NCBI GenBank assembly: GCA_013205365.1
Contig: JABMNC010000040.1
Location: 1 to 30,891, forward strand
Origin: Cryomorphaceae bacterium
Lineage (GTDB): Bacteria; Bacteroidota; Bacteroidia; Flavobacteriales; Schleiferiaceae
Direction of reading: 5' to 3'
DNA: 30,891 nt
Shown in pieces: positions 13,816 through 22,356 of the stretch. Both the position numbers and the translations under genes were made by a program. The notes beneath the pieces were generated by a model. That model saw nothing but the letters and a program-made list of their open reading frames with translations. It did not search any database and was not told the DNA's origin. Position 1 is the stretch's first letter. The number at the start of each line of letters is the position of its first letter.

Positions 13816-16128
13816 ATGGATATTCAGTACCTCATTCCCGTTCTTGGCATTTTAGGCCTTGTGGTCATGATTTTTAAGGCCATTTGGGTCGGCAAGCAGG
13901 ATCCGGGAGACGCCAACATGGTTGAGCTCGCTGGCTACATTGCCCGCGGAGCGCAGGCTTTTTTGCGCGCGGAGTGGCGTGTTCTCGGAATTTTTGTGGT
14001 CATTGCAGGGGTTCTTCTTGCCTGGTCTGCAGAGCTTGAGGCCGTCGCCGCACACACCGATTGGGTTATCGCCGTCGCCTTTGTAATTGGCGCCGTGTTC
14101 AGTGCCTTCGCCGGGTGGATTGGCATGAACATCGCCACTAAGGCCAACGTACGCACTACGCAGGCTGCCCGCACCTCACTGGCGCAGGCCCTCAAAGTAT
14201 CCTTCACTGGTGGTACCGTAATGGGTCTGGGTGTAGCGGGCCTTGCAGTTTTAGGACTAAGTACCCTGTACATCGTGTTTACGGGCATGTACGACAGCAT
14301 GGCCCAGGCCTTGGAGGTACTTGCGGGCTTCTCTCTTGGGGCGGAGTCCATTGCTCTTTTTGCGCGAGTTGGAGGCGGAATCTACACCAAGGCCGCCGAC
14401 GTAGGCGCTGACCTCGTGGGTAAGGTTGAGGCAGGAATTCCGGAGGACGATCCGCGCAACCCTGCTACCATCGCCGACAACGTGGGCGACAATGTGGGCG
14501 ACGTAGCCGGAATGGGTGCAGACCTCTTTGGCTCCTATGTAGCCACAATGCTCGCCACTATGGTTTTGGGCCGCGAGGTAGTCAGTATTGACAACTACGG
14601 GGGTAACGCTCCAATTTTACTTCCCATGGTCATTGCGGGTTTGGGCATCGTCTATTCTATTATCGGAACCTTCTTTGTGCGCATTAAGAGCGAAACCAGC
14701 AGCGTTATGAATGCGCTGAATTTGGGCAACTGGAGCTCTATGGTTCTCTCTGCGGCATCGTCCTACTTCGTAATCCAGTGGATGCTCCCCGAGACCATGG
14801 TCTTCGAACGCAATGGAACAGTTGCCTTTACCATCACGAGCATGAATGTGTTTTGGAGCATCATCCTTGGTTTGGTCGTGGGTACGCTCATGAGCCTTGT
14901 AACGGAATACTACACCTCAATAGGTCGCCGACCCGTGGACAGCATCGTGCAGCGGTCGGGCACGGGGCACGGAACCAACGTTATCGGTGGACTCGCCGTG
15001 GGCATGGAGTCAACGGTTCTGCCCATTCTTATTTTGGCAGCTGGAATCTATGGTTCATTTGCGCTTGCCGGGCTTTATGGGGTCGCTATTGCAGCGGCAG
15101 GCATGATGTCTACCACGGCAATGCAGTTGGCTATTGACGCCTTTGGTCCCATCGCAGATAACGCCGGCGGAATCGCCGAGATGAGTCATTTGCCGAGCGA
15201 GGTTCGCGAGCGCACCGACAATCTTGACGCTGTAGGCAATACTACTGCCGCAACGGGTAAGGGCTTTGCAATTGCCTCGGCGGCTTTGACTGCTTTGGCT
15301 CTTTTTGCCGCCTACGTGGGCTTGGCAGGCATTGACGGCATCGACATCTACAAGGCCGACGTCTTGGCCATGCTTTTTGTGGGTGCTATGATTCCCTTCT
15401 TCTTTAGCTCGCTTGCCATTAGTGCGGTGGGTAAGGCCGCTATGGAGATGGTTCACGAGGTGCGTCGCCAGTTTCGCGAGATTCCCGGCATCATGGAGGG
15501 TACGGGCAAGCCAGAGTACGAGAAGTGCGTAGAAATTTCAACCAAGGCATCGATTCGAGAAATGGTTGCTCCAGGAGCTTTGGCACTTATTGCCCCGGTA
15601 CTTGTGGGTTTTGTTATGGGTCCTGAGGCTTTGGGTGGTTTGCTTGCGGGCATCACCGTGAGTGGGGTGCTTATGGGCATGTTCCAAAACAATGCGGGCG
15701 GTGCCTGGGACAACGCCAAAAAGAGTTTTGAGAAGGGTGTTGTCATCGAGGGGCAATTTTACCAAAAGGGCAGCGAGCCCCACAAGGCTGCGGTCACCGG
15801 CGACACTGTGGGAGATCCGTTCAAAGACACTTCAGGGCCGTCGATGAACATTCTCATCAAGCTTACTTCTATTGTGGCCCTTGTTATTGCTCCATTCATA
15901 GCAGTTGACGCAAGCCATGCCGACGAGCACAGCGCGCCAGCTATGGAGCAGGCTGGTCACGTCTGCACTCCCGAATGCATGTCGAGCGGTACCTGCCCGA
16001 TGCACCAAGAGGTTCCGGCCGAAGGCGCTGAAGGCACACAAGCTGCTCCCGCTGAAGGCGACGCTGCAGCCCACAGCTGCACCAAGGAGTGCATGGCAGA
16101 GGGAGCTAAGTGCCCCCACCACGCTTAA
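13816..16128 (+). CDS. hppA: Membrane-bound ion-pumping pyrophosphatase with Cys/His-rich C-terminal tail
   Basis: 770 residues; residues 1-697 form the full M-PPase core with about 16 membrane helices. The PPi/Mg site is seen at DVGADLVGKVE (195-205) followed by DDPRNPATIADNVGDNVGD. The determinant GNTTAATGKGF has Ala478 and Gly481, the pair found in K+-dependent enzymes (K+-independent ones have Lys and Thr), so K+ activation is inferred. The enzyme couples PPi hydrolysis to H+ or Na+ export across the inner membrane; the ion cannot be decided here. Odd: a hydrophilic tail from about 698 to 770 with two related motifs, C717-x3-C721-M-x4-C727-P-M-H730 and C755-x3-C759-M-x6-C766-P-H-H769, joined by an Ala/Glu/Pro linker. 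These look metal-binding; I know no such domain as standard on M-PPases. A clear terminator follows. Confidence 0.95.
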   Translation: MDIQYLIPVLGILGLVVMIFKAIWVGKQDPGDANMVELAGYIARGAQAFLRAEWRVLGIFVVIAGVLLAWSAELEAVAAHTDWVIAVAFVIGAVFSAFAGWIGMNIATKANVRTTQAARTSLAQALKVSFTGGTVMGLGVAGLAVLGLSTLYIVFTGMYDSMAQALEVLAGFSLGAESIALFARVGGGIYTKAADVGADLVGKVEAGIPEDDPRNPATIADNVGDNVGDVAGMGADLFGSYVATMLATMVLGREVVSIDNYGGNAPILLPMVIAGLGIVYSIIGTFFVRIKSETSSVMNALNLGNWSSMVLSAASSYFVIQWMLPETMVFERNGTVAFTITSMNVFWSIILGLVVGTLMSLVTEYYTSIGRRPVDSIVQRSGTGHGTNVIGGLAVGMESTVLPILILAAGIYGSFALAGLYGVAIAAAGMMSTTAMQLAIDAFGPIADNAGGIAEMSHLPSEVRERTDNLDAVGNTTAATGKGFAIASAALTALALFAAYVGLAGIDGIDIYKADVLAMLFVGAMIPFFFSSLAISAVGKAAMEMVHEVRRQFREIPGIMEGTGKPEYEKCVEISTKASIREMVAPGALALIAPVLVGFVMGPEALGGLLAGITVSGVLMGMFQNNAGGAWDNAKKSFEKGVVIEGQFYQKGSEPHKAAVTGDTVGDPFKDTSGPSMNILIKLTSIVALVIAPFIAVDASHADEHSAPAMEQAGHVCTPECMSSGTCPMHQEVPAEGAEGTQAAPAEGDAAAHSCTKECMAEGAKCPHHA

Positions 16129-16140
16129 AAAATTGGTCTC

Positions 16141-16154
16141 TAGGCTTAAGCCTA
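16141..16154. repeat. 14-bp perfect palindrome after hppA
   Basis: TAGGCTTAAGCCTA reads the same on both strands, 12 nt after the hppA stop and 20 nt before the terminator stem. It may be an extra hairpin in the 3' untranslated region or a binding site. Confidence 0.4.
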
Positions 16155-16174
16155 TTGCTGATGCTTGCTATTTG

Positions 16175-16198
16175 ACCCACCCTTTCGGTGGGTTTTTA
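16175..16198 (+). terminator. Rho-independent terminator of hppA
   Basis: ACCCACC (16175-16181) pairs with GGTGGGT (16187-16193) around CTTTC, followed by TTTT. It lies between convergent hppA and cysN. Confidence 0.85.
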
Positions 16199-16259
16199 GT
16201 TTTAAACCAGTTGGTGCTAGGCGCCCTGGTTCTTTGCCCGATTCTGCGATAAAGCCATA

Positions 16260-17495
16260 CTACTGAATCATTCCTGCCGCCACGGTAGCGCCGCGCACCG
16301 GGTCAACGAGGACGAAACCACCCATAATTCGCTGGTCGGAATAGGCTTCGGTAGTTGGGGCCTGAGCGCAGCGTAGGACCACCTCCGCAATTTGGTTGCT
16401 GCCTAGGCTGCCGTCGCCCAATTCGTATTCGAGGGTATCGAGGTTGAGTACTTTGGTTACTTCGGCTATCATGGCCTGGCCCTGGCCTCCCGGAGCGCGA
16501 AATTCATAGCGCAGCCCCGGTTGATGGGCCTTGGCATCGAGCCAGCAAAGCTTTGCCTTGAGGCTCGCTTCGCGCTTGGGTTGGGAGCCGGCGGAGAGCA
16601 CGCTTGTTCGTGCCACATTGACGTCGCGGTCAAGGGTTATTACTACGGATTGTCCGTAGCTCGCCGTCTGCAGCTCTTGGGAGCCCAGATGAATTCCGTT
16701 GACCAAGGCCTCGATGCCCTCGGGCCAAACCGTGATGGGGTCGCCTAAGGCAATTCGTCCGCCGGCTACGCGCCCGGCATAGCCCCTAAAGTCGTGGTGC
16801 TCGCTGGTGCGCGGCCTAATGACAAGCTGAACCGGGAATCGAAAGTCGCTGGCTGCTGCGGGCTCGATGGGTTCGAGTTCTTCGAGTAGGGACAGAAGGG
16901 TGGGCCCTTGATACCAGGGCATGCGGCCAGAAGCGTCCACCACGTTGTCGCCCACCAAGGCCGAGACGGGCACAAAGTGCACCTCGGGCAGTCCGGCTGC
17001 TTTGCGCAGGGCCTCGAAGTCTTCACAGACTTTGGTAAATGCAGGCTCGCGGTAGTCCACAAGGTCCATTTTGTTGACGCAAACTACCACGGCTCTTAGG
17101 CCGAGAAGGCCAGCAATAAAGCTGTGGCGTCGGGTTTGCTCCACGACTCCGTGCCGGGCGTCAATGAGAATGAGTGCTGCGTCGGCCGTTGATGCCCCAG
17201 TAACCATGTTGCGCGTGTACTGCACATGGCCCGGAGTGTCTGCCAAGATAAAGTTGCGCTTGGGTGTGGCGAAGTAGCGATAGGCCACGTCAATGGTAAT
17301 ACCCTGCTCTCGCTCGTCCTTGAGCCCGTCGGTCAATAGACTCAGGTCGAGCTCGGTTCCGCGGCGCTTGCTGCTTGCGGCTACGGCGTCAAGCTGGTCG
17401 ATGAACACCGACTTGCTGTCGTAGAGCAGGCGGCCAATGAGGGTCGACTTTCCGTCGTCCACGCTCCCAGCCGTAGTAAATCGAAGTACGTTCAT
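16260..17495 (-). CDS. cysN: Sulfate adenylyltransferase large (GTPase) subunit
   Basis: With ATG at 17495 the product has 411 residues. The GTPase motifs are G1 GSVDDGKST (10-18), G3 DTPGH and G4 NKMD, and the EF-Tu-like second and third domains make up the rest (from about 210). With CysD it makes adenosine 5'-phosphosulfate (APS) from ATP and sulfate, driven by GTP hydrolysis. The length fits stand-alone CysN without a fused APS kinase, and a separate cysC lies in the same operon. It starts 2 nt after the cysD stop. The open frame extends six bases further to a TTG, but ATG is preferred since it gives the conserved MNVLRF start. Confidence 0.96.
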   Translation of the reverse strand: MNVLRFTTAGSVDDGKSTLIGRLLYDSKSVFIDQLDAVAASSKRRGTELDLSLLTDGLKDEREQGITIDVAYRYFATPKRNFILADTPGHVQYTRNMVTGASTADAALILIDARHGVVEQTRRHSFIAGLLGLRAVVVCVNKMDLVDYREPAFTKVCEDFEALRKAAGLPEVHFVPVSALVGDNVVDASGRMPWYQGPTLLSLLEELEPIEPAAASDFRFPVQLVIRPRTSEHHDFRGYAGRVAGGRIALGDPITVWPEGIEALVNGIHLGSQELQTASYGQSVVITLDRDVNVARTSVLSAGSQPKREASLKAKLCWLDAKAHQPGLRYEFRAPGGQGQAMIAEVTKVLNLDTLEYELGDGSLGSNQIAEVVLRCAQAPTTEAYSDQRIMGGFVLVDPVRGATVAAGMIQ

Positions 17496-17497
17496 GG

Positions 17498-18397
17498 TCA
17501 AAAGTATCCTTGTTTTTTGCGTTCCTCCATCGAGGACTCGCTTCGTTTGTCGTCTTCGCGGTTACCTCGCTCGGTCTGGCGAAGGGTTTCTACCTCGGCA
17601 ATGACTGCGTCAAGGCTTGCTGCCTCGGATTCTATTCCGCCCGTAATGGTAATGTCGCCCAGAGTGCGAAAGCGGATCGTCTTGGTAGTCGGAACCTCGC
17701 CGGCGCGTAGGCTAATGAAATCCGAAACGGGAAGCCAGGACCCGCTGCGCCAGATTACCTGCCGTGGCGCAGCAAAGTAGAGGGAGGGGAGCTCAATACC
17801 CTCGCGGCGTATGTAGTGCCAAACGTTCATTTCGGTCCAATTGCTGATCGGGAAGACCCTGAAGTGCTCGCCGGGCTGCTTGGCGCCGTTAAAGAGGTTC
17901 CAGAGTTCAGGACGTTGGTTTTTGGGGTCCCATTGGCCAAAGGCGTCGCGGTGGCTAAAGAAGCGCTCCTTGGCGCGGGCCTTTTCTTCGTCCCGCCTTC
18001 CACCGCCCATTAGGCAGTCAATGCGCTCTCGATCAATGGTCTCTATAAGGGTTACGGACTGAATTCGGTTGCGGTTGCCGAGCGGACCCTGCTCTTCTTG
18101 CGCCGTTCCGCGGTCGATGGAATCCTGGACGCTTCCCACAATGAGTTCGGCGCCAATTTGCTTCACATAGCGATCTCGAAATTCTAGGGTTTCGGGAAAG
18201 TTGTGGCCGGTATCTACGTGAACTAAGGCAAAGGGAATTCCGGCGGGCGCGAAGGCCTTTTGGGCCAGATGGCTTACCACGATGGAATCCTTGCCGCCGC
18301 TAAATAGTATGGTGGGACGCTCAAATTGGGCATAGGCTTCGCGAATTACGAAGATTGCTTCGGCTTCGAGTTCGTCGAGAAAGCTGGGTTGCTGCAT
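17498..18397 (-). CDS. cysD: Sulfate adenylyltransferase small subunit
   Basis: 299 residues from ATG 18397, which shares one base with the cysC stop (TGATG). The PP-loop SGGKDS at 33-38 binds ATP pyrophosphate, as in this N-type ATP pyrophosphatase family. Further family landmarks are LVHVDTGHNFPETLEFRD, GGGRRDEEKARAKER and FPISNWTEMNVWHYI. It forms the catalytic ATP sulfurylase with CysN, which hydrolyses GTP. A GTG three bases earlier is an alternative start. The C-terminal end (SSMEERKKQGYF) is the typical CysD tail. Confidence 0.96.
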   Translation of the reverse strand: MQQPSFLDELEAEAIFVIREAYAQFERPTILFSGGKDSIVVSHLAQKAFAPAGIPFALVHVDTGHNFPETLEFRDRYVKQIGAELIVGSVQDSIDRGTAQEEQGPLGNRNRIQSVTLIETIDRERIDCLMGGGRRDEEKARAKERFFSHRDAFGQWDPKNQRPELWNLFNGAKQPGEHFRVFPISNWTEMNVWHYIRREGIELPSLYFAAPRQVIWRSGSWLPVSDFISLRAGEVPTTKTIRFRTLGDITITGGIESEAASLDAVIAEVETLRQTERGNREDDKRSESSMEERKKQGYF

Positions 18398-19008
18398 CAC
18401 TGCTCGGTAGGTTTATTGAATGATTCAAACCAACGGATTAATTGGGCCCTGCTGGTTTCTAGGGATTCCTGGCCACTGTACACGGTCCAGTCCGGGTTTA
18501 AGGGGGCTTCGTAGGGGGAGCTTATGCCCGTAAAATCCAAAATAAGGCCCGCTTCGGCTTTGGCATACAGTCCTTTGACGTCGCGCGCTGCGCAGGTCTC
18601 GAGGGGGCAGTCCACGAAGATTTCTGCAAACCTCGAGGCGCCGACAATTTGACGGGCGCGGTCTCGGTCGCTTCGAAAGGGACTCACAAAGGCGGTGAGC
18701 ACAACCAACCCCGTGTCTGCCATAAGCCGGGCTACTTCGGCAAGTCGCCGCAGGTTTTCGTGGCGGTCCTCGGCACTAAAGGCCAGGTCGCCGCAGAGCC
18801 CTTGGCGCAGGTTGTCGCCGTCGAGCATCGCCGTTTTGATTCCGCGGCGGTGGAGTTCGGCATCCAAGGCGTTGGCCAGGGTGCTCTTTCCCGAGCCGCT
18901 CAGCCCAGTGAACCAGAGCACAGAGCCTTTTTGACCCATGAGCGCTTCGCGGTCCGCGATAGAAACAGCGAGACCCTGGCTGGTGATGTTGGGTGAGGAG
19001 GCAGGCAT
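18397..19008 (-). CDS. cysC: Adenylylsulfate (APS) kinase
   Basis: 203 residues. The Walker A loop is GLSGSGKST (35-43), Ser109 in TAFVSPFRSDR lies at the position of the phosphoserine of E. coli CysC, and the DGDNLR and KGLYAKAEAG segments that bind APS are present. It phosphorylates APS to PAPS, the sulfate donor for reduction or for sulfotransferases. The start codon overlaps the stop of the permease gene by one base (TAATG) and its stop overlaps the cysD start, so the operon is tightly packed. Confidence 0.95.
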   Translation of the reverse strand: MPASSPNITSQGLAVSIADREALMGQKGSVLWFTGLSGSGKSTLANALDAELHRRGIKTAMLDGDNLRQGLCGDLAFSAEDRHENLRRLAEVARLMADTGLVVLTAFVSPFRSDRDRARQIVGASRFAEIFVDCPLETCAARDVKGLYAKAEAGLILDFTGISSPYEAPLNPDWTVYSGQESLETSRAQLIRWFESFNKPTEQ

Positions 19009-20741
19009 TAGTAGAGTAGGTTGAGTATCAAAAAAATAAGTCCGAGGTAGAGTAGGCTTAGCCCGCCGCCGAGTCGAGCAAAGTCGCGCGTATCGTAGCC
19101 GCCAGGCCCCATGACCATTAGGTTGGTCGCATAGCCTGCAGGGCTTAGGAATGCGGCACTTGCGCCGAATGCCAGCGCCAAAAACGCCGGGGTAGCCTCG
19201 AGAAATCCGCCCTGAACCGCAGCCAGCCCCAGGGGAAACATTAGTACCAACGCGGCTACATTGGTGACAAAGTTGGTGAGTAGGGCCGTGATGATGAGCA
19301 GGCTTGCAAGCCAGAAGGCAGGGCTACTGCCCTGGAGCCAAGGAAGCAACGCATTCATGGCCTGAGCCGCTGCGCCACTGGACTGCAGAAGGCTTGACAG
19401 GGTCAATGCCGAGGTGAGCATGATGATGAGTTCCGGGTCAAGACCGCGCCGCACGTCGGCCCATCGAAGCCATCCAAGGGTTCCAAGAAGGATGAGCCAA
19501 AGGCATAATCCTGTTAAAAGCGGCAGAACGCCCAAGGAAACAGTGGCTATCATGGCCGCAAGGCCACCCCAGGCGATCCAGGACTCCCCGGGGGAGGTGC
19601 GCTCGGGAGCGATCGTTTCACTGAGTACATACAGCAGTCGGGTTTCGGCCGCGCGCTCTTTGAACCGGGCCCCGGCCACGAGCACCAGCAAATCGCCCGC
19701 TTCGAGGGTAATGTCTCCGATTCGGCCGCGCATGCGCTCCCCCTGACGGTGAACGCCGATTATCGCTGCATCCAAACGCTGGCGGAACTGGGATTCTCGC
19801 ACGGCTAGGCCCACTAAACGGCTCCCGGGCGGAACCATGGCCTCTACCATGGGCGCTTCGTGCGCCGCCGAGGTCACCGCTGATTGCGGCAGAGCCAAGC
19901 CGGTTCGGCTTCGCAGAAGTTCATCGACCTGACTGAGTTCTCCGGCAAAAAAGAGACGATCGCCTGCCTGCAGCAGTTCGTGGGGTGCCACAGGAGCAAT
20001 GAGTTGCCCTCCGCGCTGCAGTTCCACCAAGTACAAGCCCATAAGCTGCCTGAATCCGGCCTGCTCCACAGTCTGGCCTACCTCAGAAGCGCCAGGATTC
20101 AGTCGGGTTTCTACGGTGTATGCGCGGGCGTCGGAGCTGGTTGCGTCTGCTCCTTTGCGCTTGGCAAAAAGGGCAAAGCCGGCCCAGGCAAGGTAAATTC
20201 CGCCCAAAACCAGCACGATGAGCCCCGGAACCAGGTAGTTCCAAGTGCTTAATTCGCGAATTCCAGCGTCCCGAAGGAGTCCGTTCAGCACGAGGTTGGT
20301 GGAGGTGCCAATCACCGTCACGACTCCGCCCAAGGTGGCTGCGAAGGCCATGGGCATCATTACGGTTGACACGCTAATCCCTTGGCGCAGAGCCCAGCGG
20401 CGCAAGGGGGCCATCAATAGGGCAACTACGGCCGTGTTGTTCATTACCGACGAAATTAGGCCGGTCCCCAAAATCAATTTGAGTCGGTCGCCAAAGCCCG
20501 AAGACCGGGGCATCAGAGACTCCAACCGAAACTTGGACTCGACCGCAGCGGCGGCGATGAGCAGCAGCCAGAGCACCAAAAGGCTTGGATTAACGGCTGC
20601 CGAAAGCCACTGGTCGGCGCCAACTTGACCGCTTGCGAGAAGCAGGGTCAGGCCGCCGGTAAAGGCCCATGCAGGGCGCACTCGGAGCATGAGTGCCGCC
20701 ACCACCGCGAGGTAAACCAAGCCTATCCATAGGGGATTCAT
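19008..20741 (-). CDS. SLC13/DASS-type permease with two RCK_C (TrkA-C) domains, probable sulfate importer
   Basis: 577 residues. Membrane segments at the N- and C-terminal thirds flank a soluble middle part. Two RCK_C domains lie at about 208-280 and 297-370, an arrangement typical of the anion permeases of this group. SLC13-like signatures are VMNNTAVVALLMAP (about 99-112) and VIGTSTNLVLNG, which contribute the substrate and Na+ sites in the family. Position at the head of the cysC-cysD-cysN operon, with one-base overlaps, makes sulfate the most probable substrate; dicarboxylate or another anion cannot be excluded. A TACCTTTG box lies only 4 nt before the ATG, suggesting a leaderless operon mRNA. 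Confidence 0.88.
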   Translation of the reverse strand: MNPLWIGLVYLAVVAALMLRVRPAWAFTGGLTLLLASGQVGADQWLSAAVNPSLLVLWLLLIAAAAVESKFRLESLMPRSSGFGDRLKLILGTGLISSVMNNTAVVALLMAPLRRWALRQGISVSTVMMPMAFAATLGGVVTVIGTSTNLVLNGLLRDAGIRELSTWNYLVPGLIVLVLGGIYLAWAGFALFAKRKGADATSSDARAYTVETRLNPGASEVGQTVEQAGFRQLMGLYLVELQRGGQLIAPVAPHELLQAGDRLFFAGELSQVDELLRSRTGLALPQSAVTSAAHEAPMVEAMVPPGSRLVGLAVRESQFRQRLDAAIIGVHRQGERMRGRIGDITLEAGDLLVLVAGARFKERAAETRLLYVLSETIAPERTSPGESWIAWGGLAAMIATVSLGVLPLLTGLCLWLILLGTLGWLRWADVRRGLDPELIIMLTSALTLSSLLQSSGAAAQAMNALLPWLQGSSPAFWLASLLIITALLTNFVTNVAALVLMFPLGLAAVQGGFLEATPAFLALAFGASAAFLSPAGYATNLMVMGPGGYDTRDFARLGGGLSLLYLGLIFLILNLLY

Positions 20742-20745
20742 GCGG

Positions 20746-20753
20746 CAAAGGTA
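20746..20753 (-). promoter_or_regulatory. Putative -7 box of the sulfate operon
   Basis: Minus-strand TACCTTTG, 4 nt before the permease ATG. Usual spacing would put the transcription start at or next to the start codon. Confidence 0.5.
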
Positions 20754-20839
20754 ATAAATTCCTATAAAATAAGTAGGGATTTAATGAGGCTCCTGAATTT
20801 TGGGTAGGCCCGCAGTGGAATCAGCCCAAAGTCCTTTGC

Positions 20840-20847
20840 TAACTTCG
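20840..20847 (+). promoter_or_regulatory. Putative -7 box of the GT-C-type gene
   Basis: TAACTTCG, variant of TAnnTTTG, 4 nt before the ATG at 20852. Spacing matches the sulfate operon promoter and again points to a leaderless transcript. Confidence 0.4.
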
Positions 20848-20851
20848 CCCC

Positions 20852-22339
20852 ATGCAACGCTTTAAAGTACCCGGCCTCTTTGTACTCGCATTTGGCCTTA
20901 TTTACGCCTTTGTATTTGATTCCAAGCTCGATATGGGCGGGGATAATGCGGGCTACACCATTCTTGGCCAGGCCCTACTGCAGGGTGAGGGCTACACCAA
21001 CATTCACATTCCTGGCTCGCCTCCCGCGAGTCATTTTCCGCCGGGTTACCCCGCCCTTTTAGCATTGGCTATGGTTTTTGGCAAGGGTTTTACCTGGTTA
21101 AAGGTGGTAAACGGAATCCTCTTTGCGGCCGCGCTTTGGTGGTTTCGCAGTTTTGCCGAGCGCGCGAGCGGGTCGGCTTCGCTGGCCTGGGTCGCCGTGA
21201 TTTTGGTCGGCCTCAACAGCCATTTGCTTCGCTCGAGCACCATTATAATGAGCGAGATACCCTATACCGCCGCATCGATGCTGGCCCTTTGGACCCTGCT
21301 GCGCTGGAATCCTGAGACCAAGCCATTTTATAAGTCCTATGACTTTTGGTTGGTCGTGGTCTTGGCCTCGGTCGCCTTCTACATTCGCACCGCAGGCATC
21401 GCCTTAGGAGCGGGCATCGGGCTTTATCTGCTCTTTGAGCGCCGTTGGGCCGCCGCCTTCACCTTTGGCGGAACCTTTTTTGCCCTCTACGCGCCCTGGG
21501 TTGTGCGCGGCAGAATGGTCGAAGCGGGCTCGGCCTATGTGGACCAGCTTCTTTCGGTCAACCCCTACCGCCCCGAAGAGGGTTTGGTCGACGCAGGCGG
21601 ACTATGGGACCGCATCGCCGAGAATGCAGGGCGCTACCTCAGCCAAGAACTGCCCAACAGCGTGCTGCCTTCTTTTGCGGTGGACTACAACCCTGAGGCC
21701 CCGGTATCGCACCCTTTAGTCGGACTCTTGCTTCTTGGTCTCGTTGCCTATGGCACCTATCGCCTGCCCAAGCTCCGCAGTTTGGTTGCGGGATATCTCT
21801 TGGTTTCGCTGGCCATTTTTATGGTTTGGCCGAGCGTATGGTATGGGGTTCGCTTCATTCAACCCCTGGTTCCGGTGCTGGTGCTGTCGGCCCTTTATGG
21901 CTGCTATGAATTGGCTCGAGCTGCGCTGCCCTCATGGAACCCATGGTGGTTTGCCGCGCTGGCCGTCCTGATGCTGGGCCCTGTTCGCGCACTTCACGAC
22001 GAGGCCGAGCTCGAGTATCCGGCGCCCTACCAAAACTACTTTCGCTTGGGGGAATTCGCCTCAGACAACCTGCCCCAAGACGCTCAGTTTGCGACCAGCA
22101 AGCCGGCGCTTTGGTACCTGTTCGCAGAGCGCCGTGCTACGCGAATCCCTGCGGAGTCCGACCCGAAACTCTTTGCCCAAAGGCTTAAGGAGCAGGGACT
22201 CAACTACATCGTAGTGGATCAATTGGGCTATGGTTCCATTGGCCGATACTTTGTGCCGGCCTATCAGGCAAATCCCGAGCAGTTTGAGCTCGTGGCGCAG
22301 TTGCCCAACCCTGACACCTATATATTCAAGGTCAAGTAG
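20852..22339 (+). CDS. GT-C superfamily membrane glycosyltransferase candidate (PMT/ArnT-like)
   Basis: 495 residues with about ten hydrophobic segments and short periplasmic loops. The first loop after the N-terminal helix carries an acidic motif (Asp27, Asp31 in KLDMGGDNAGYT), as expected for the catalytic Asp of GT-C enzymes that use polyprenyl-phosphate sugars. The conserved His-Phe-Pro-Pro-Gly-Tyr-Pro segment and Glu135 in the second loop (MSEIPYTA) also match. The C-terminal 110 residues are soluble. Such enzymes transfer a sugar from a lipid carrier to protein, lipid A or a glycan; the acceptor is not visible from the sequence. It converges with the M43 peptidase gene, with only 17 nt between the stops and no clear terminator, and has no sugar-metabolism neighbours. 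Confidence 0.7.
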   Translation: MQRFKVPGLFVLAFGLIYAFVFDSKLDMGGDNAGYTILGQALLQGEGYTNIHIPGSPPASHFPPGYPALLALAMVFGKGFTWLKVVNGILFAAALWWFRSFAERASGSASLAWVAVILVGLNSHLLRSSTIIMSEIPYTAASMLALWTLLRWNPETKPFYKSYDFWLVVVLASVAFYIRTAGIALGAGIGLYLLFERRWAAAFTFGGTFFALYAPWVVRGRMVEAGSAYVDQLLSVNPYRPEEGLVDAGGLWDRIAENAGRYLSQELPNSVLPSFAVDYNPEAPVSHPLVGLLLLGLVAYGTYRLPKLRSLVAGYLLVSLAIFMVWPSVWYGVRFIQPLVPVLVLSALYGCYELARAALPSWNPWWFAALAVLMLGPVRALHDEAELEYPAPYQNYFRLGEFASDNLPQDAQFATSKPALWYLFAERRATRIPAESDPKLFAQRLKEQGLNYIVVDQLGYGSIGRYFVPAYQANPEQFELVAQLPNPDTYIFKVK

Positions 22340-22356
22340 GGCAGTTTTGCCTGGCC

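Noticed and set aside
13935..16122. Several long antisense open frames within hppA
   Set aside because: High GC at third positions produces them; their proteins resemble no family and the sense frame is unmistakable.
22340..22356. Small GGCA-TTTT-like hairpin between the GT-C and M43 genes
   Set aside because: Four pairs without a T-run; not enough for a terminator call.
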